Source: Pseudomonadota bacterium (GTDB lineage Bacteria > Myxococcota_A > Polyangia > Polyangiales > Polyangiaceae). Taken from it: DNA of 9,486 bases. Below the pieces are notes generated by a model. That model searched no databases. It was given only the letters and a program-made list of their open reading frames with translations, and had not been told where the DNA came from. Location of the stretch: contig JAEWOQ010000263.1 of NCBI GenBank assembly GCA_023460875.1, forward strand, positions 1 through 9,486. The letters run 5' to 3'. The position numbers were made by a program, and so were the translations under genes. Positions 1 to 6,161 of the stretch are shown here, piece by piece (position 1 is the first letter of the stretch; each line of letters begins with the position of its first letter).

Positions 1-562
1 CCAGCTCCGCGACGATCTCTCGCCGCCGCTCGGGGGTGCCGCTGCCGACCTCGCCGTAGAGCTCGTCGAGGGTGCGCGACACCAGGTCACGATACTGGTC
101 GACGTAGATCGAGTCGCCGGAGGCCTCCGCGGCGCGCTGGCACACGTGCAGCCCGAGCCACGCCGTCCCTCTGCACCGCCCGCCGAAGCGCTGGGTGTCC
201 CGGGCGTGCTGGTCCAAGAAGAGCCCCACGCCGTGCTTGTCCAGATCGATGGTCTCTCGATAGACGCTGCGCACCCGCGCCAGGTACTTGTGGGCCTCCC
301 GCGCTAGGGGCTCCACGTAGGCGAGCTCCGCCTCGCTGATGACGCCGTCCTGGCGGATCGCGCGCTCGGCGACGCAGAGCGCGTCGTTGAGGAGCGCCAG
401 GTGGACCAGCGCCGCGGGGGTCACCTGCTCGCTCGAGGGGATGCGCGCCGCGAGCTTGGCGAGCTCCGCCCCGAGCAGCACGGCGCTGTCCACGCCGGAG
501 GACAGGATGTTCTTCGCCAGGTCGTCGATGTGCGTCGCCGAGAATCGAAGTGCTTGGCTCAT
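1..562 (-). CDS. TerB-like helical protein, third gene of the nuclease operon (3' end outside window)
   Basis: The frame reads without a stop from ATG at 562 to the left edge, giving the first 187 residues. The start overlaps the stop of the preceding gene by 4 nt (ATGA), which argues for translational coupling. The protein is soluble and strongly alpha-helical, with no signal peptide or membrane segment. Residues 53-95 look like the TerB fold: a helix, then QDGVISEAEL (71-80), an acidic loop of the 'DGxVsxxE' type typical of TerB/tellurite-resistance-B-like domains, then another helix. Residues 100-187 are helical with scattered conserved-looking Trp/Tyr and no motif I recognise. The total length is unknown, and an ATPase or second TerB-like part could follow. 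TerB-family domains are known from metal-stress loci and from predicted DNA-processing neighbourhoods; the nuclease two genes upstream makes the second setting more likely here. The TerB call is by eye; the CDS itself is well supported by GC-rich third positions and gene overlap. Confidence 0.75.
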   Translation of the reverse strand, partial: MSQALRFSATHIDDLAKNILSSGVDSAVLLGAELAKLAARIPSSEQVTPAALVHLALLNDALCVAERAIRQDGVISEAELAYVEPLAREAHKYLARVRSVYRETIDLDKHGVGLFLDQHARDTQRFGGRCRGTAWLGLHVCQRAAEASGDSIYVDQYRDLVSRTLDELYGEVGSGTPERRREIVAEL

Positions 563-1587
563 GAGCGGTCCCCGCTGATCTGGATGAAGTGATAGGTTGC
601 GTTGAGGTGTCGGGTCTCCGAGGCCGCGACGTCGTGCGGGTCCATCGCCGAGACGAGGTCGGCGCGGGAGAGGATCAGATCGCCCCGCTGGTGGGCCTCC
701 ACCAGCAAGCGCTTGAAGCCCGCCTCGCCGAGCTCGCCCACGTCCGGATCCGCGGCGAGCCGCTGCCACACGGAGGCGATGAAGGCCTTGCCGTCGCCGA
801 AGCGGGCGGTGCCCGGCGCGCGCGCCGCCGCCAGGATCTTCTCGATGGTGTCCTGGGGACTTCTCGAGGAGACCGGTCTCGGGGTGGAGGGGAGCTCTTG
901 AGGCGGCGTCGCGCCTTCGGGAGCTGCGGCGGGCAACGTGGCGTTCGGCTGCCGGTCGCTGGTGTCGAGCCAGCGCCGGGCGCGGGCCTCGAGGATGTCG
1001 TCCCGCTTGGCGCTCCGGGCGCCCGTCAGCTTGACGGCGTACAGGTGCAGCACGTCCTTCGTGCGGGGGCGCTCGGGCAGGCCGAGCTCGCGGGCGAGGA
1101 GCGCGGCGCGCACCGCGTCCAGGGTCGGCTTCTTGCCGCGGAGCCCCAGGTGCCTCATCAGCCAGGCGTCTCCGATGCTGGATTCACTGCGCGCCGCGGT
1201 GGCGGGCACCCCGAGCCCCTGGGCGACGATGCCCAAAGCCGGGTCCTTCGAGGGGAGCTCCGAGGGTCGCCCGCCATCGACGAGCCGCGGCAGGTGCTTC
1301 GCCTTGAACTCCCGCCAGCCGCGAGCCTGGGGGAGCGCGGTCATGCCCAGAGCCTGAGCGAGACGGCGTGCGCCGCTCTCCGTCAGGGTGAGCCGCTTCG
1401 GATCGACGTCCCCCGCCGCCCGCAGGCGCGCGACGATCTCTTGGAGCTCCCGGCGCCACTCCGCTTCGCTGAGCCGAAAGGAGACGAACGAGAACAGGCC
1501 GCGCGCCACCTCCGAGGGCGTCGGCGGGGACTTGGCGGGCGCCGCCAAGCGGGCGAGGACGAGGTCTTCTAGGCGTTGAGGGTTCAT
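559..1587 (-). CDS. Conserved-looking hypothetical protein with winged-helix-like ends, operon partner of a DUF559 nuclease
   Basis: A 342-residue protein. I chose ATG at 1587 because it overlaps the stop of the upstream gene by 4 nt (ATGA) and has AGGAG 6 nt before it; a longer in-frame reading to 2541 is an Arg/Pro-rich shadow of the nuclease gene. Three parts can be seen. Residues 1-82 are a helical region ending in LTLTESGARRLAQAL, which resembles a winged-helix DNA-binding domain. Residues 83-210 are a charged helical middle. After an Ala/Pro/Ser linker (about 212-244), residues 246-337 form a second compact domain, possibly also winged-helix, with distinctive segments SRADLVSAMD (307-316) and SETRHLNATYHF (323-334). 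No catalytic motif, signal peptide or membrane segment is visible. Its fixed position between a nuclease-like gene and a TerB-like gene suggests a DNA-binding or adaptor subunit of one complex. I do not recognise the family. Confidence 0.82.
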   Translation of the reverse strand: MNPQRLEDLVLARLAAPAKSPPTPSEVARGLFSFVSFRLSEAEWRRELQEIVARLRAAGDVDPKRLTLTESGARRLAQALGMTALPQARGWREFKAKHLPRLVDGGRPSELPSKDPALGIVAQGLGVPATAARSESSIGDAWLMRHLGLRGKKPTLDAVRAALLARELGLPERPRTKDVLHLYAVKLTGARSAKRDDILEARARRWLDTSDRQPNATLPAAAPEGATPPQELPSTPRPVSSRSPQDTIEKILAAARAPGTARFGDGKAFIASVWQRLAADPDVGELGEAGFKRLLVEAHQRGDLILSRADLVSAMDPHDVAASETRHLNATYHFIQISGDRS

Positions 1588-2654
1588 GGGGATCTCCTGC
1601 GGCGGCTCTCGACGGCGCGATCGATCGTCTCGAGCACGTGCTCCGGCGCCGCCTCGATGTCGCTCGCGAGGACACGCACCACCAGGTAGCCCAGCTCCTG
1701 GAGCCGCACGTCCTTGCGCCTGTCTCGACGATACGCCTCGGCGTCGCGAAAGTGGTGGTAGCCGTCGACCTCGACGGCGAGCGCGAGGGGTTCGCACAGG
1801 AGATCGATCTCCATGGCGCGGGCCGGCTCGCCGCCGGTGACGACGCGGTTCAACCGGAAGAGGCCCCGCGTGTGCGGACGCCGCTCCAAGCGCTCGAAGA
1901 GGGACAGCTCCGCCTGGGAACGAGCGAACTGGGCCGCGTCGTACTCGATGGCGTGCGCGCCCGCGGCCCTCGACTCCCCGAGCGACTCGCGGGGACGAAG
2001 CATCACGAGCCCCTCCATCAAGGACGCGATGACCCGCGGAGGTGCGCCCGAGCGCAGCAGCCGCAGGGCTTGCTCGTCCAGGGCGAGGGCGACCTCCGCG
2101 CGCGGCGCCTCCTCCGAGATCCTGTACAGGGTGTCGACGACATCGCGGAGCGCCGGCGTGGCGCCCGTGGGGCGAACGAGGAGCGGCGGTAACTGTCCGG
2201 CCAGGGCGAGGAGCTTCCCGAGGGAGGCCGGAATTTCCGCGCCGACGAGCCCGTTGGAGCAGGGGAGGGCCAGGGCGTGGCGCATCCAGTCGACGTCGAC
2301 GTCCGCGTGGGCCGCTGCCCGCAGCGCCAAGGTTTCGAGCTGCGCGGGGCTGCGTCCCGCCAGAACGCCGCCGAGATCGCTCCGGGGGATCCCGATCACG
2401 GCTGCGACGACGTCGAGCAGGGCACGCTGGATCTCTTCGCGCGCCGCACCTCGCCCGAGCCACTGCTCGAGCACCTCCGTGCCCCGCGCCGCGGTGACCA
2501 CGAGCGCCGGAGCGGGACGTTGCCAGCGCCTCCAGAGCCACTCGGGCGACCTTTGCGGACCGACGAGCACCGTGATCGTGGGGACCGCTTGCTCCCGACG
2601 ACTGCGATGACGTTCGAGGGGCGCGGACCAGTCAGATTCTGCAGCAACCCCCAT
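1584..2654 (-). CDS. DUF559/Vsr-type PD-(D/E)XK endonuclease-like protein with unknown N-terminal region
   Basis: A 356-residue protein from ATG at 2654, with GAGG 5 nt upstream. The C-terminal third matches DUF559 (Vsr-like, PD-(D/E)XK fold). E249 lies in a leading helix, then come D284 (MEID), the core ALAVEVDGYHHF (291-302) with E295 and D297, then YRRDRRKDV (308-316) and LGYLVVRVLASDI (321-333), the usual 'D..R...L...Gy.vlR' ending. The expected acidic catalytic residues are present, so metal-dependent DNA cleavage or nicking is plausible. Residues 26-56 (TITVLVGPQ..., then ALVVTAA) and about 156-215 look like an alpha/beta domain that could derive from a P-loop ATPase, but no GxxxxGK[ST] is present, so nucleotide binding is doubtful. 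The protein is much longer than stand-alone DUF559 proteins, which are usually little more than about 100-130 residues. It is the first gene of a tightly overlapping operon. Many DUF559 proteins are uncharacterised; a role in defence or DNA repair is inference. Confidence 0.88.
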   Translation of the reverse strand: MGVAAESDWSAPLERHRSRREQAVPTITVLVGPQRSPEWLWRRWQRPAPALVVTAARGTEVLEQWLGRGAAREEIQRALLDVVAAVIGIPRSDLGGVLAGRSPAQLETLALRAAAHADVDVDWMRHALALPCSNGLVGAEIPASLGKLLALAGQLPPLLVRPTGATPALRDVVDTLYRISEEAPRAEVALALDEQALRLLRSGAPPRVIASLMEGLVMLRPRESLGESRAAGAHAIEYDAAQFARSQAELSLFERLERRPHTRGLFRLNRVVTGGEPARAMEIDLLCEPLALAVEVDGYHHFRDAEAYRRDRRKDVRLQELGYLVVRVLASDIEAAPEHVLETIDRAVESRRRRSP

Positions 2655-2675
2655 CTCCGCCTCACTCGACCGCGG

Positions 2676-2704
2676 GTTTTACCGTCCTCGTCCGGCGGAG
2701 CCAA
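2676..2704 (-). promoter_or_regulatory. Candidate sigma70-type promoter of the nuclease operon
   Basis: Read on the minus strand, TTGGCT (2704-2699, four of six matches to TTGACA) is followed after exactly 17 nt by TAAAAC (2681-2676, four of six matches to TATAAT). Transcription would start near 2669, leaving a leader of about 15 nt that contains the GAGG ribosome-binding site before ATG 2654. The match is moderate, but spacing and position are good. Confidence 0.45.
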
Positions 2705-2752
2705 GCGGTTGCGGGGGCTGTGCTGCGCTCCCCCTGCGCCCCGTCAGGGTGT

Positions 2753-2767
2753 GTGTAGTGACTACAC
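2753..2767. promoter_or_regulatory. Perfect 15-bp palindrome, candidate operator
   Basis: GTGTAGT-G-ACTACAC has two perfect 7-bp arms around one central base. It lies about 50 bp upstream of the -35 element of the nuclease operon promoter and about 180 bp past the stop of the next gene on the minus strand. The odd-length, short-arm form fits a dimeric repressor or activator site better than a terminator, as no T-run flanks it. The binding protein is unknown. Confidence 0.4.
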
Positions 2768-2796
2768 CTCGGAGAGACGTGCCTTCGAGGCTCGGC

Positions 2797-2816
2797 GCTG
2801 ACCGGTGCTGACCGGG
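2797..2816. repeat. Short tandem direct repeat, two 10-bp units
   Basis: GCTGACCGGT is followed directly by GCTGACCGGG, nine of ten bases identical. It lies between the palindrome at 2753-2767 and the end of the lipoprotein gene. It may be part of the same regulatory region or a chance duplication. The rest of the 2655-2947 gap holds no convincing gene: its reading frames give Arg/Pro-rich products. Confidence 0.35.
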
Positions 2817-2947
2817 GTGGGCACATCCGCGAGCTCCGTGTCCATCGGGGAGTTGGAGCTCTGCTCGGCTTGTCAGCGTTACGAACGAGCGGAACTCCCG
2901 GAGGCGCTCCTGTCGTCATTCAGCCCCCGAGAGTCAGGGTGCGAACA

Positions 2948-3757
2948 TCAATGACATTGTACTACGCGCACGACACCGAGCGCCATCCCGAAGATGCAGG
3001 TGGATTGATCCTGACCAGCAAGTTTCAAGCACCTGCAGGAGTCTGGGGGGAAAGACGAGGCACAGTCGGCCTCAGTCAGCGGTTCAACCGTGGCCATGCA
3101 TTCTCCGTCGCAAGCGAGGCCTTCATGGGTGCAACCAACGACGCGCCCATCGGAAGTGGCCTGAGGACTGTCATAGTCGCGTTGTGCTGGGTCCGCGCAC
3201 GCGTCGTTCGAGGTGGGGCACGTGTAGCCGCCGAAGTCCACCCGGCCATTGCAGTTGTAGTCCCAGGAAATGCCACAGATGTTCGCGGGGGCATCGAAGT
3301 ACTCCGTCTGGCCGGGGTGGATGAGAGCGGCGAGCTCGAGATTGCCGCCGTCATCACAGCAGTCGCCACCAACCGAGGAGTATCCCTCAGGGACGGTTCC
3401 ATCGCACCGGCCAACGACGTCTGCATCGTTGCCATAACCATCACCGTCGAGATCACGAAATGAGATGCGACACTTACCAGAGGCGCACTCATCGTCCGTA
3501 GTACAGAGGTCTTGGGGACTCTCGCTCCCCGCGCCTGCGTTACCACCTGAAGGTTCGCCTGACATTTGTGGAGGCTGTCCGCCGGATGAGGAATTGCCGG
3601 GTTCTCCGGCGGACGAGGGGGAGCCTGCGACGCCTCCCGTGTCGCCCGACTGCCAGTCCCGCTTCTTCTGTTCGCAGCCCCCGGACGTCGCAAGAGCGAG
3701 CAATGTTCCAAAGAGACCTAGTGTAACGGAGGGCTTGGCTCGAAAGGTGATCCTCAT
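2948..3757 (-). CDS. MopE-like metal-motif lipoprotein, cysteine-rich
   Basis: A 269-residue exported protein. Residues 1-27 form a signal peptide (basic MRITFRAK, then a hydrophobic stretch) ending in SGGC; C28 is the likely lipidation site although the lipobox is loose. Residues 29-82 are a Gly/Ser/Pro-rich linker, as in many myxobacterial lipoproteins. The domain then starts with C85 and carries DLDGDGYG (102-109), a calcium-type Asp loop, followed by GGDCCDDGG (130-138), HPGQTE (147-152) and DYNCNGRVD (166-174). This succession is the MopE/'putative metal-binding motif' arrangement. The remaining C-terminal part has about ten more cysteines and is unrecognised. It probably sits on the outer membrane or cell surface and is stabilised by disulfides and Ca2+ or another metal. 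Start: ATG 3757 gives the complete signal peptide, with only a weak Shine-Dalgarno. Third positions are less GC-rich than in the nuclease operon. Single-gene transcription unit. Confidence 0.85.
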   Translation of the reverse strand: MRITFRAKPSVTLGLFGTLLALATSGGCEQKKRDWQSGDTGGVAGSPSSAGEPGNSSSGGQPPQMSGEPSGGNAGAGSESPQDLCTTDDECASGKCRISFRDLDGDGYGNDADVVGRCDGTVPEGYSSVGGDCCDDGGNLELAALIHPGQTEYFDAPANICGISWDYNCNGRVDFGGYTCPTSNDACADPAQRDYDSPQATSDGRVVGCTHEGLACDGECMATVEPLTEADCASSFPPDSCRCLKLAGQDQSTCIFGMALGVVRVVQCH

Positions 3758-3795
3758 GGCTGCGGCTCTTGCTGTCTAACCATTGCGCTCAACCG

Positions 3796-3812
3796 CTGCC
3801 CAATCTGGGCAG
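3796..3812. promoter_or_regulatory. Perfect 7-bp inverted repeat with 3-nt loop upstream of the MopE-like lipoprotein gene
   Basis: CTGCCCA-ATC-TGGGCAG lies 39-55 nt upstream of ATG 3757. It could be an operator overlapping the promoter or, if transcribed, a leader hairpin. There is no T-run on either side, so it does not look like an intrinsic terminator. Confidence 0.4.
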
Positions 3813-4030
3813 GATCTTGGAAGCATCCCGTTTAGTCTGGCAGCGCGTCGAACACAAGGGCGAGTCCGTCATCCGGAGCCGCACTTTCACCCTGAGTAGA
3901 ACGCCGACGGAGTACGGGCCTCGTCCTCCATGTCCTTGCGTTTAGCTGATTGAGGGCGCCTGCGCTGCTCCGTCCATGGCGCGGCCTGCGCGGGCCCGCA
4001 CTGCGGGCAGGTCACGGTGTTGCCGCTGGG

Positions 4031-4078
4031 TATGCGTCACGCGCACGGGTCGAGACAGATTGATGCGGGAGACGCATA
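4031..4078. repeat. Inverted repeat with 8-bp arms and an internal smaller dyad
   Basis: TATGCGTC (4031-4038) is matched by GACGCATA (4071-4078). The right arm also pairs locally: ATGCG-GGAGA-CGCAT (4063-4077). The core ATGCG therefore occurs three times in mixed orientation, as expected for a cluster of related protein-binding half-sites or for two alternative hairpins. Function unknown. Confidence 0.35.
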
Positions 4079-4167
4079 GCGACGCGCGGCGGGCGTGGGG
4101 ATCGGGGGCGCCTGCGTGGGCGGGGTGAATCGAGGGACGGACGGCAGGTAGCTGTGACCCGATCCGC

Positions 4168-4197
4168 AGAGTGACGTCCGGGAAAGAGTGACGTCCG
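4168..4197. repeat. Two 13-bp direct repeats upstream of the 12-cysteine lipoprotein gene
   Basis: AGAGTGACGTCCG occurs at 4168-4180 and again at 4185-4197, identical and 17 bp apart start to start. Both contain GACGTC, itself a palindrome. The pair lies about 100 bp before ATG 4296. Tandem activator-binding half-sites are one explanation, for example for a bacterial enhancer-binding protein. Confidence 0.4.
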
Positions 4198-4295
4198 CGA
4201 ATCACGGCGCGTCCGTGGACCGGAATCAGCGATCGACGGAGACCTCGAGGATGCTGGTGAGGGCTTGCTCGTGAGTGTGTGATACCGTCACGGGC

Positions 4296-4892
4296 ATGCG
4301 CCTGGTATGGGGTTTGGTTGGCATTTTGGGATTGGCGGGTTGCGGCGGGGGAGACGACGAGGACGGTCAGGCCGGCTCGTCCGCGGTGGGAGGCAGCGCG
4401 GGCGACGGGGCGCCGAGCACGGAGGAGCCGAGCTCCGGTGGGGCGGACGCAGGAGGGACGGGCGGCGAGGGCGGGGGCATCCCTGAAGCGGGCGCCCTGT
4501 GCAACGGGCGCGAAGGCAGCTGCGCGGGGACGCCTTACGGGGTGTGCACGAACGTACGGCAGGGGCCAGGGAGGTGCGTCGACTGGAGCACGGTCGGAGC
4601 GAGTCCCTGTGTGGGGGCTCAGGATTGTGACGGGGTCTTCCCGAAGGCGAGCTTCACGACCGGCGAGGGAACCGGACAGGCCGCCTGCGTGACCGCCGAG
4701 GGGGTGTTGCAGTTCGGGGGGCTGATCGCTCCCGACGAACCTCAGCCCGGCTTCTGCTTCGCCTTCGAGGACTTCATCGATGAGTCCGGCGAGGCGTCCT
4801 GCGATCCCGATCCTTGCGGGGCGGAGGGCTTCTGTTCGTGGCTCGTGAACAACCGCGGCATGGCGCTGGTCGAGTGTGTGTGGCCCATTTGA
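4296..4892 (+). CDS. Orphan 12-cysteine lipoprotein
   Basis: A 198-residue protein. I chose ATG 4296 rather than an in-frame GTG 21 nt upstream because it gives a compact lipoprotein signal: MRLVWGLVGILGLAGC with a textbook lipobox LAGC and lipidation on C16. Residues 17-66 are a Gly/Ser/Asp/Glu-rich linker. The exported domain (67-198) has twelve cysteines (about 69, 76, 84, 94, 105, 111, 131, 154, 169, 174, 180, 194), an even number that suggests six disulfides. The acidic residues after the lipid cysteine (GGGDDEDG) do not include Asp directly at +2, so an outer-membrane destination is more likely than inner-membrane retention. I recognise no domain; the family style is common in Polyangiales. 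The next gene starts 60 nt downstream on the same strand, so the two may be co-transcribed. No clear Shine-Dalgarno is visible. Codon use is very GC-rich. Confidence 0.82.
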   Translation: MRLVWGLVGILGLAGCGGGDDEDGQAGSSAVGGSAGDGAPSTEEPSSGGADAGGTGGEGGGIPEAGALCNGREGSCAGTPYGVCTNVRQGPGRCVDWSTVGASPCVGAQDCDGVFPKASFTTGEGTGQAACVTAEGVLQFGGLIAPDEPQPGFCFAFEDFIDESGEASCDPDPCGAEGFCSWLVNNRGMALVECVWPI

Positions 4893-4952
4893 GGCCTGGG
4901 GGACCTGAGACCCTACTGGAAGCTCTCCCTCGGCCGCGCTAGGACGCATGTC

Positions 4953-6161
4953 GTGCACGTTCCCAAGCAGGTCCTTGTCGCGCTCCTTCTAGTGAGTTCG
5001 TGCACCTGCGAGCGGGGCGAAAGACCGACGCAGATAGGGGCTCCCGACACAACTGCTCCGAGAGGTAGCGAGACCGAGGGGCGCTCCGAAGGCGTGGGGC
5101 CATCCCCCACGGAGGCTCCCTCCAAGAGCCTCCCACGAGGGGAGCCCGTCCGCCTGGCAACGCGACAGGACTGCGGGATCTGGGCCGACAACAGCGTCTG
5201 GTGCTGGAGTCGGCGCTGTGCGCCTGACGAGATGTGTACTCCGGTTCAGCTCGACTTTCCTGCACCTCCGCCGGGCGTCCAGGTCCGCGACGTCATCCGC
5301 TCGGGACTCCATGACTGCGTCCTATTAGATGACGGCGAAGTGCGTTTTCCCGAACGCAATCATGGCCAGGCAACGTTGTGCCGGCCGGACGTGCTTGGTC
5401 AGTACCGAATCGCCGATTTCGTCTACAGCCCGAGCGAGACCTGTGTGCTCACCCGTGAAGGAGAAGTTTCTTGTTGGAGCCTCCCCGCGTTGCGCACATG
5501 GGAGCAGAACCCTGACGTCGTCCTGAGCATCGAGCCGCGCCGAGTGATCGACGAAGTAACACGGATCGATGGTCTGGACACCTTTTGTGTCGTCCGTCGC
5601 GATCGTTCGGTGTGGTGCTGGGGTCACAACGGGTACGGTCAGCTCGGTGATGGAACCTTCCAGGATCGGCACTTTCCGCGGAAGGTAGAGAAGCTCCCCC
5701 CTGCAGCAAACGTCGCGATCGGGTCGGCTCATGTTTGCGCGGTAACGACGGACGGTGCGGTGTATTGCTGGGGCAACAACACTTCCGGTCAGCTCGGGAT
5801 AGGTCGGGCGCCCTCCGCAGGACATTATCCTCACGAGGAGAACGTGAACCCACACGATCGTCCTCGACCGGTCAGAGTCCAGGATCTACCCGGCGTGAGC
5901 CAGCTGATTGTTACCGGTTACTACAGCTGCGCACTGGGGGAGGATCGAAGCATCTACTGCTGGGGTGGTGGGCCGGAACACGCCACGCCTGAGCGCCTCG
6001 GTGGGCCACCGGCAGCCCAATTGGTGCGTTCTAGTTCCGCGGCGTGTCTCCTAACCTCAGACGGACAAACCTACTGTTGGGGAGGCGCGGGGAGCGGCTT
6101 GCGTGCGGCGTCCGAGGTGCCAAAACGCGTCCACTGGACGGGGATGCCGCCCTCAAGGTAG
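4953..6161 (+). CDS. RCC1-repeat (beta-propeller) lipoprotein
   Basis: A 402-residue protein starting with GTG at 4953; AGGA at 4941-4944 gives an 8-nt spacing, and a nearby ATG at 4948 is out of frame. The signal is MHVPKQVLVALLLVSSC with lipobox VSSC and C17 as lipid anchor, followed by a Pro/Thr/Ser/Glu-rich linker to about residue 65. The rest is about seven RCC1-like units. Tryptophan-cysteine motifs (WCW, SCW, YCW) are centred on C84, C174, C222, C272, C336 and C375; the second unit, near 110-135, is degenerate. Units four and five are canonical: GHNGYGQLGDGT and GNNTSGQLGIG. Each unit also has an upstream 'C.(V/L/A)' cysteine, so most blades probably carry an internal disulfide, as in many secreted myxobacterial RCC1 proteins. 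Eukaryotic RCC1 binds chromatin and Ran; exported bacterial versions more likely bind proteins or glycans at the surface. Its stop overlaps the convergent amidase gene by 9 bp. Confidence 0.9.
   Translation: MHVPKQVLVALLLVSSCTCERGERPTQIGAPDTTAPRGSETEGRSEGVGPSPTEAPSKSLPRGEPVRLATRQDCGIWADNSVWCWSRRCAPDEMCTPVQLDFPAPPPGVQVRDVIRSGLHDCVLLDDGEVRFPERNHGQATLCRPDVLGQYRIADFVYSPSETCVLTREGEVSCWSLPALRTWEQNPDVVLSIEPRRVIDEVTRIDGLDTFCVVRRDRSVWCWGHNGYGQLGDGTFQDRHFPRKVEKLPPAANVAIGSAHVCAVTTDGAVYCWGNNTSGQLGIGRAPSAGHYPHEENVNPHDRPRPVRVQDLPGVSQLIVTGYYSCALGEDRSIYCWGGGPEHATPERLGGPPAAQLVRSSSAACLLTSDGQTYCWGGAGSGLRAASEVPKRVHWTGMPPSR

Larger units (their letters stand above)
3813..4295. other. Rest of the divergent intergenic region, no supported gene
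   Basis: Together with the hairpin above, this is a gap of more than 500 bases between two divergently transcribed lipoprotein genes, so it should carry both promoters; I could not place either one with confidence. Reading frames are short or Arg/Pro-rich. One small minus frame (about 3887-4015) contains VTCPQCG, which resembles half a zinc ribbon, but it has no proper start or second cysteine pair and is not called as a gene. The stretch holds the repeats listed at 4031-4078 and 4168-4197. Confidence 0.6.

Noticed and set aside
589..1572. 327-residue plus-strand frame
   Set aside because: Antisense shadow of the 342-residue gene, a usual effect of GC-rich third positions; Arg/Ala/Gly-rich product without motifs.
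1588..2541. N-terminal half of a 660-residue minus-strand frame ending at 559
   Set aside because: The part upstream of 1587 is Arg/Pro/Ala-rich and lies in another frame of the nuclease gene; ATG 1587 has AGGAG and an ATGA overlap.
1813..2610. 265-residue plus-strand frame and a second one at 2277-2801
   Set aside because: Both are antisense to the nuclease gene and give Ser/Arg-rich products with no recognisable domain.
2662..2919. 85-residue minus frame upstream of the nuclease operon
   Set aside because: Pro/Arg-rich product, no ribosome-binding site, and it overlaps the proposed promoter and palindrome.
2881..2947. Terminator for the MopE-like gene
   Set aside because: Only weak imperfect stems and no T-run in the minus direction; not strong enough to call.
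2870..3463. 197-residue plus frame that looks protein-like
   Set aside because: It is antisense to the MopE-like gene; its Val/Ile/Thr-rich end is just the complement of the Asp/Gly metal loop.
3887..4015. Possible zinc-ribbon micro-gene on the minus strand (VTCPQCG)
   Set aside because: Only one CxxC pair, no proper start, stop codon just upstream; most likely chance.
3942..4958. 338-residue minus frame
   Set aside because: Antisense to the 12-cysteine lipoprotein, which has a perfect lipobox; the minus product is His/Arg/Pro-rich.
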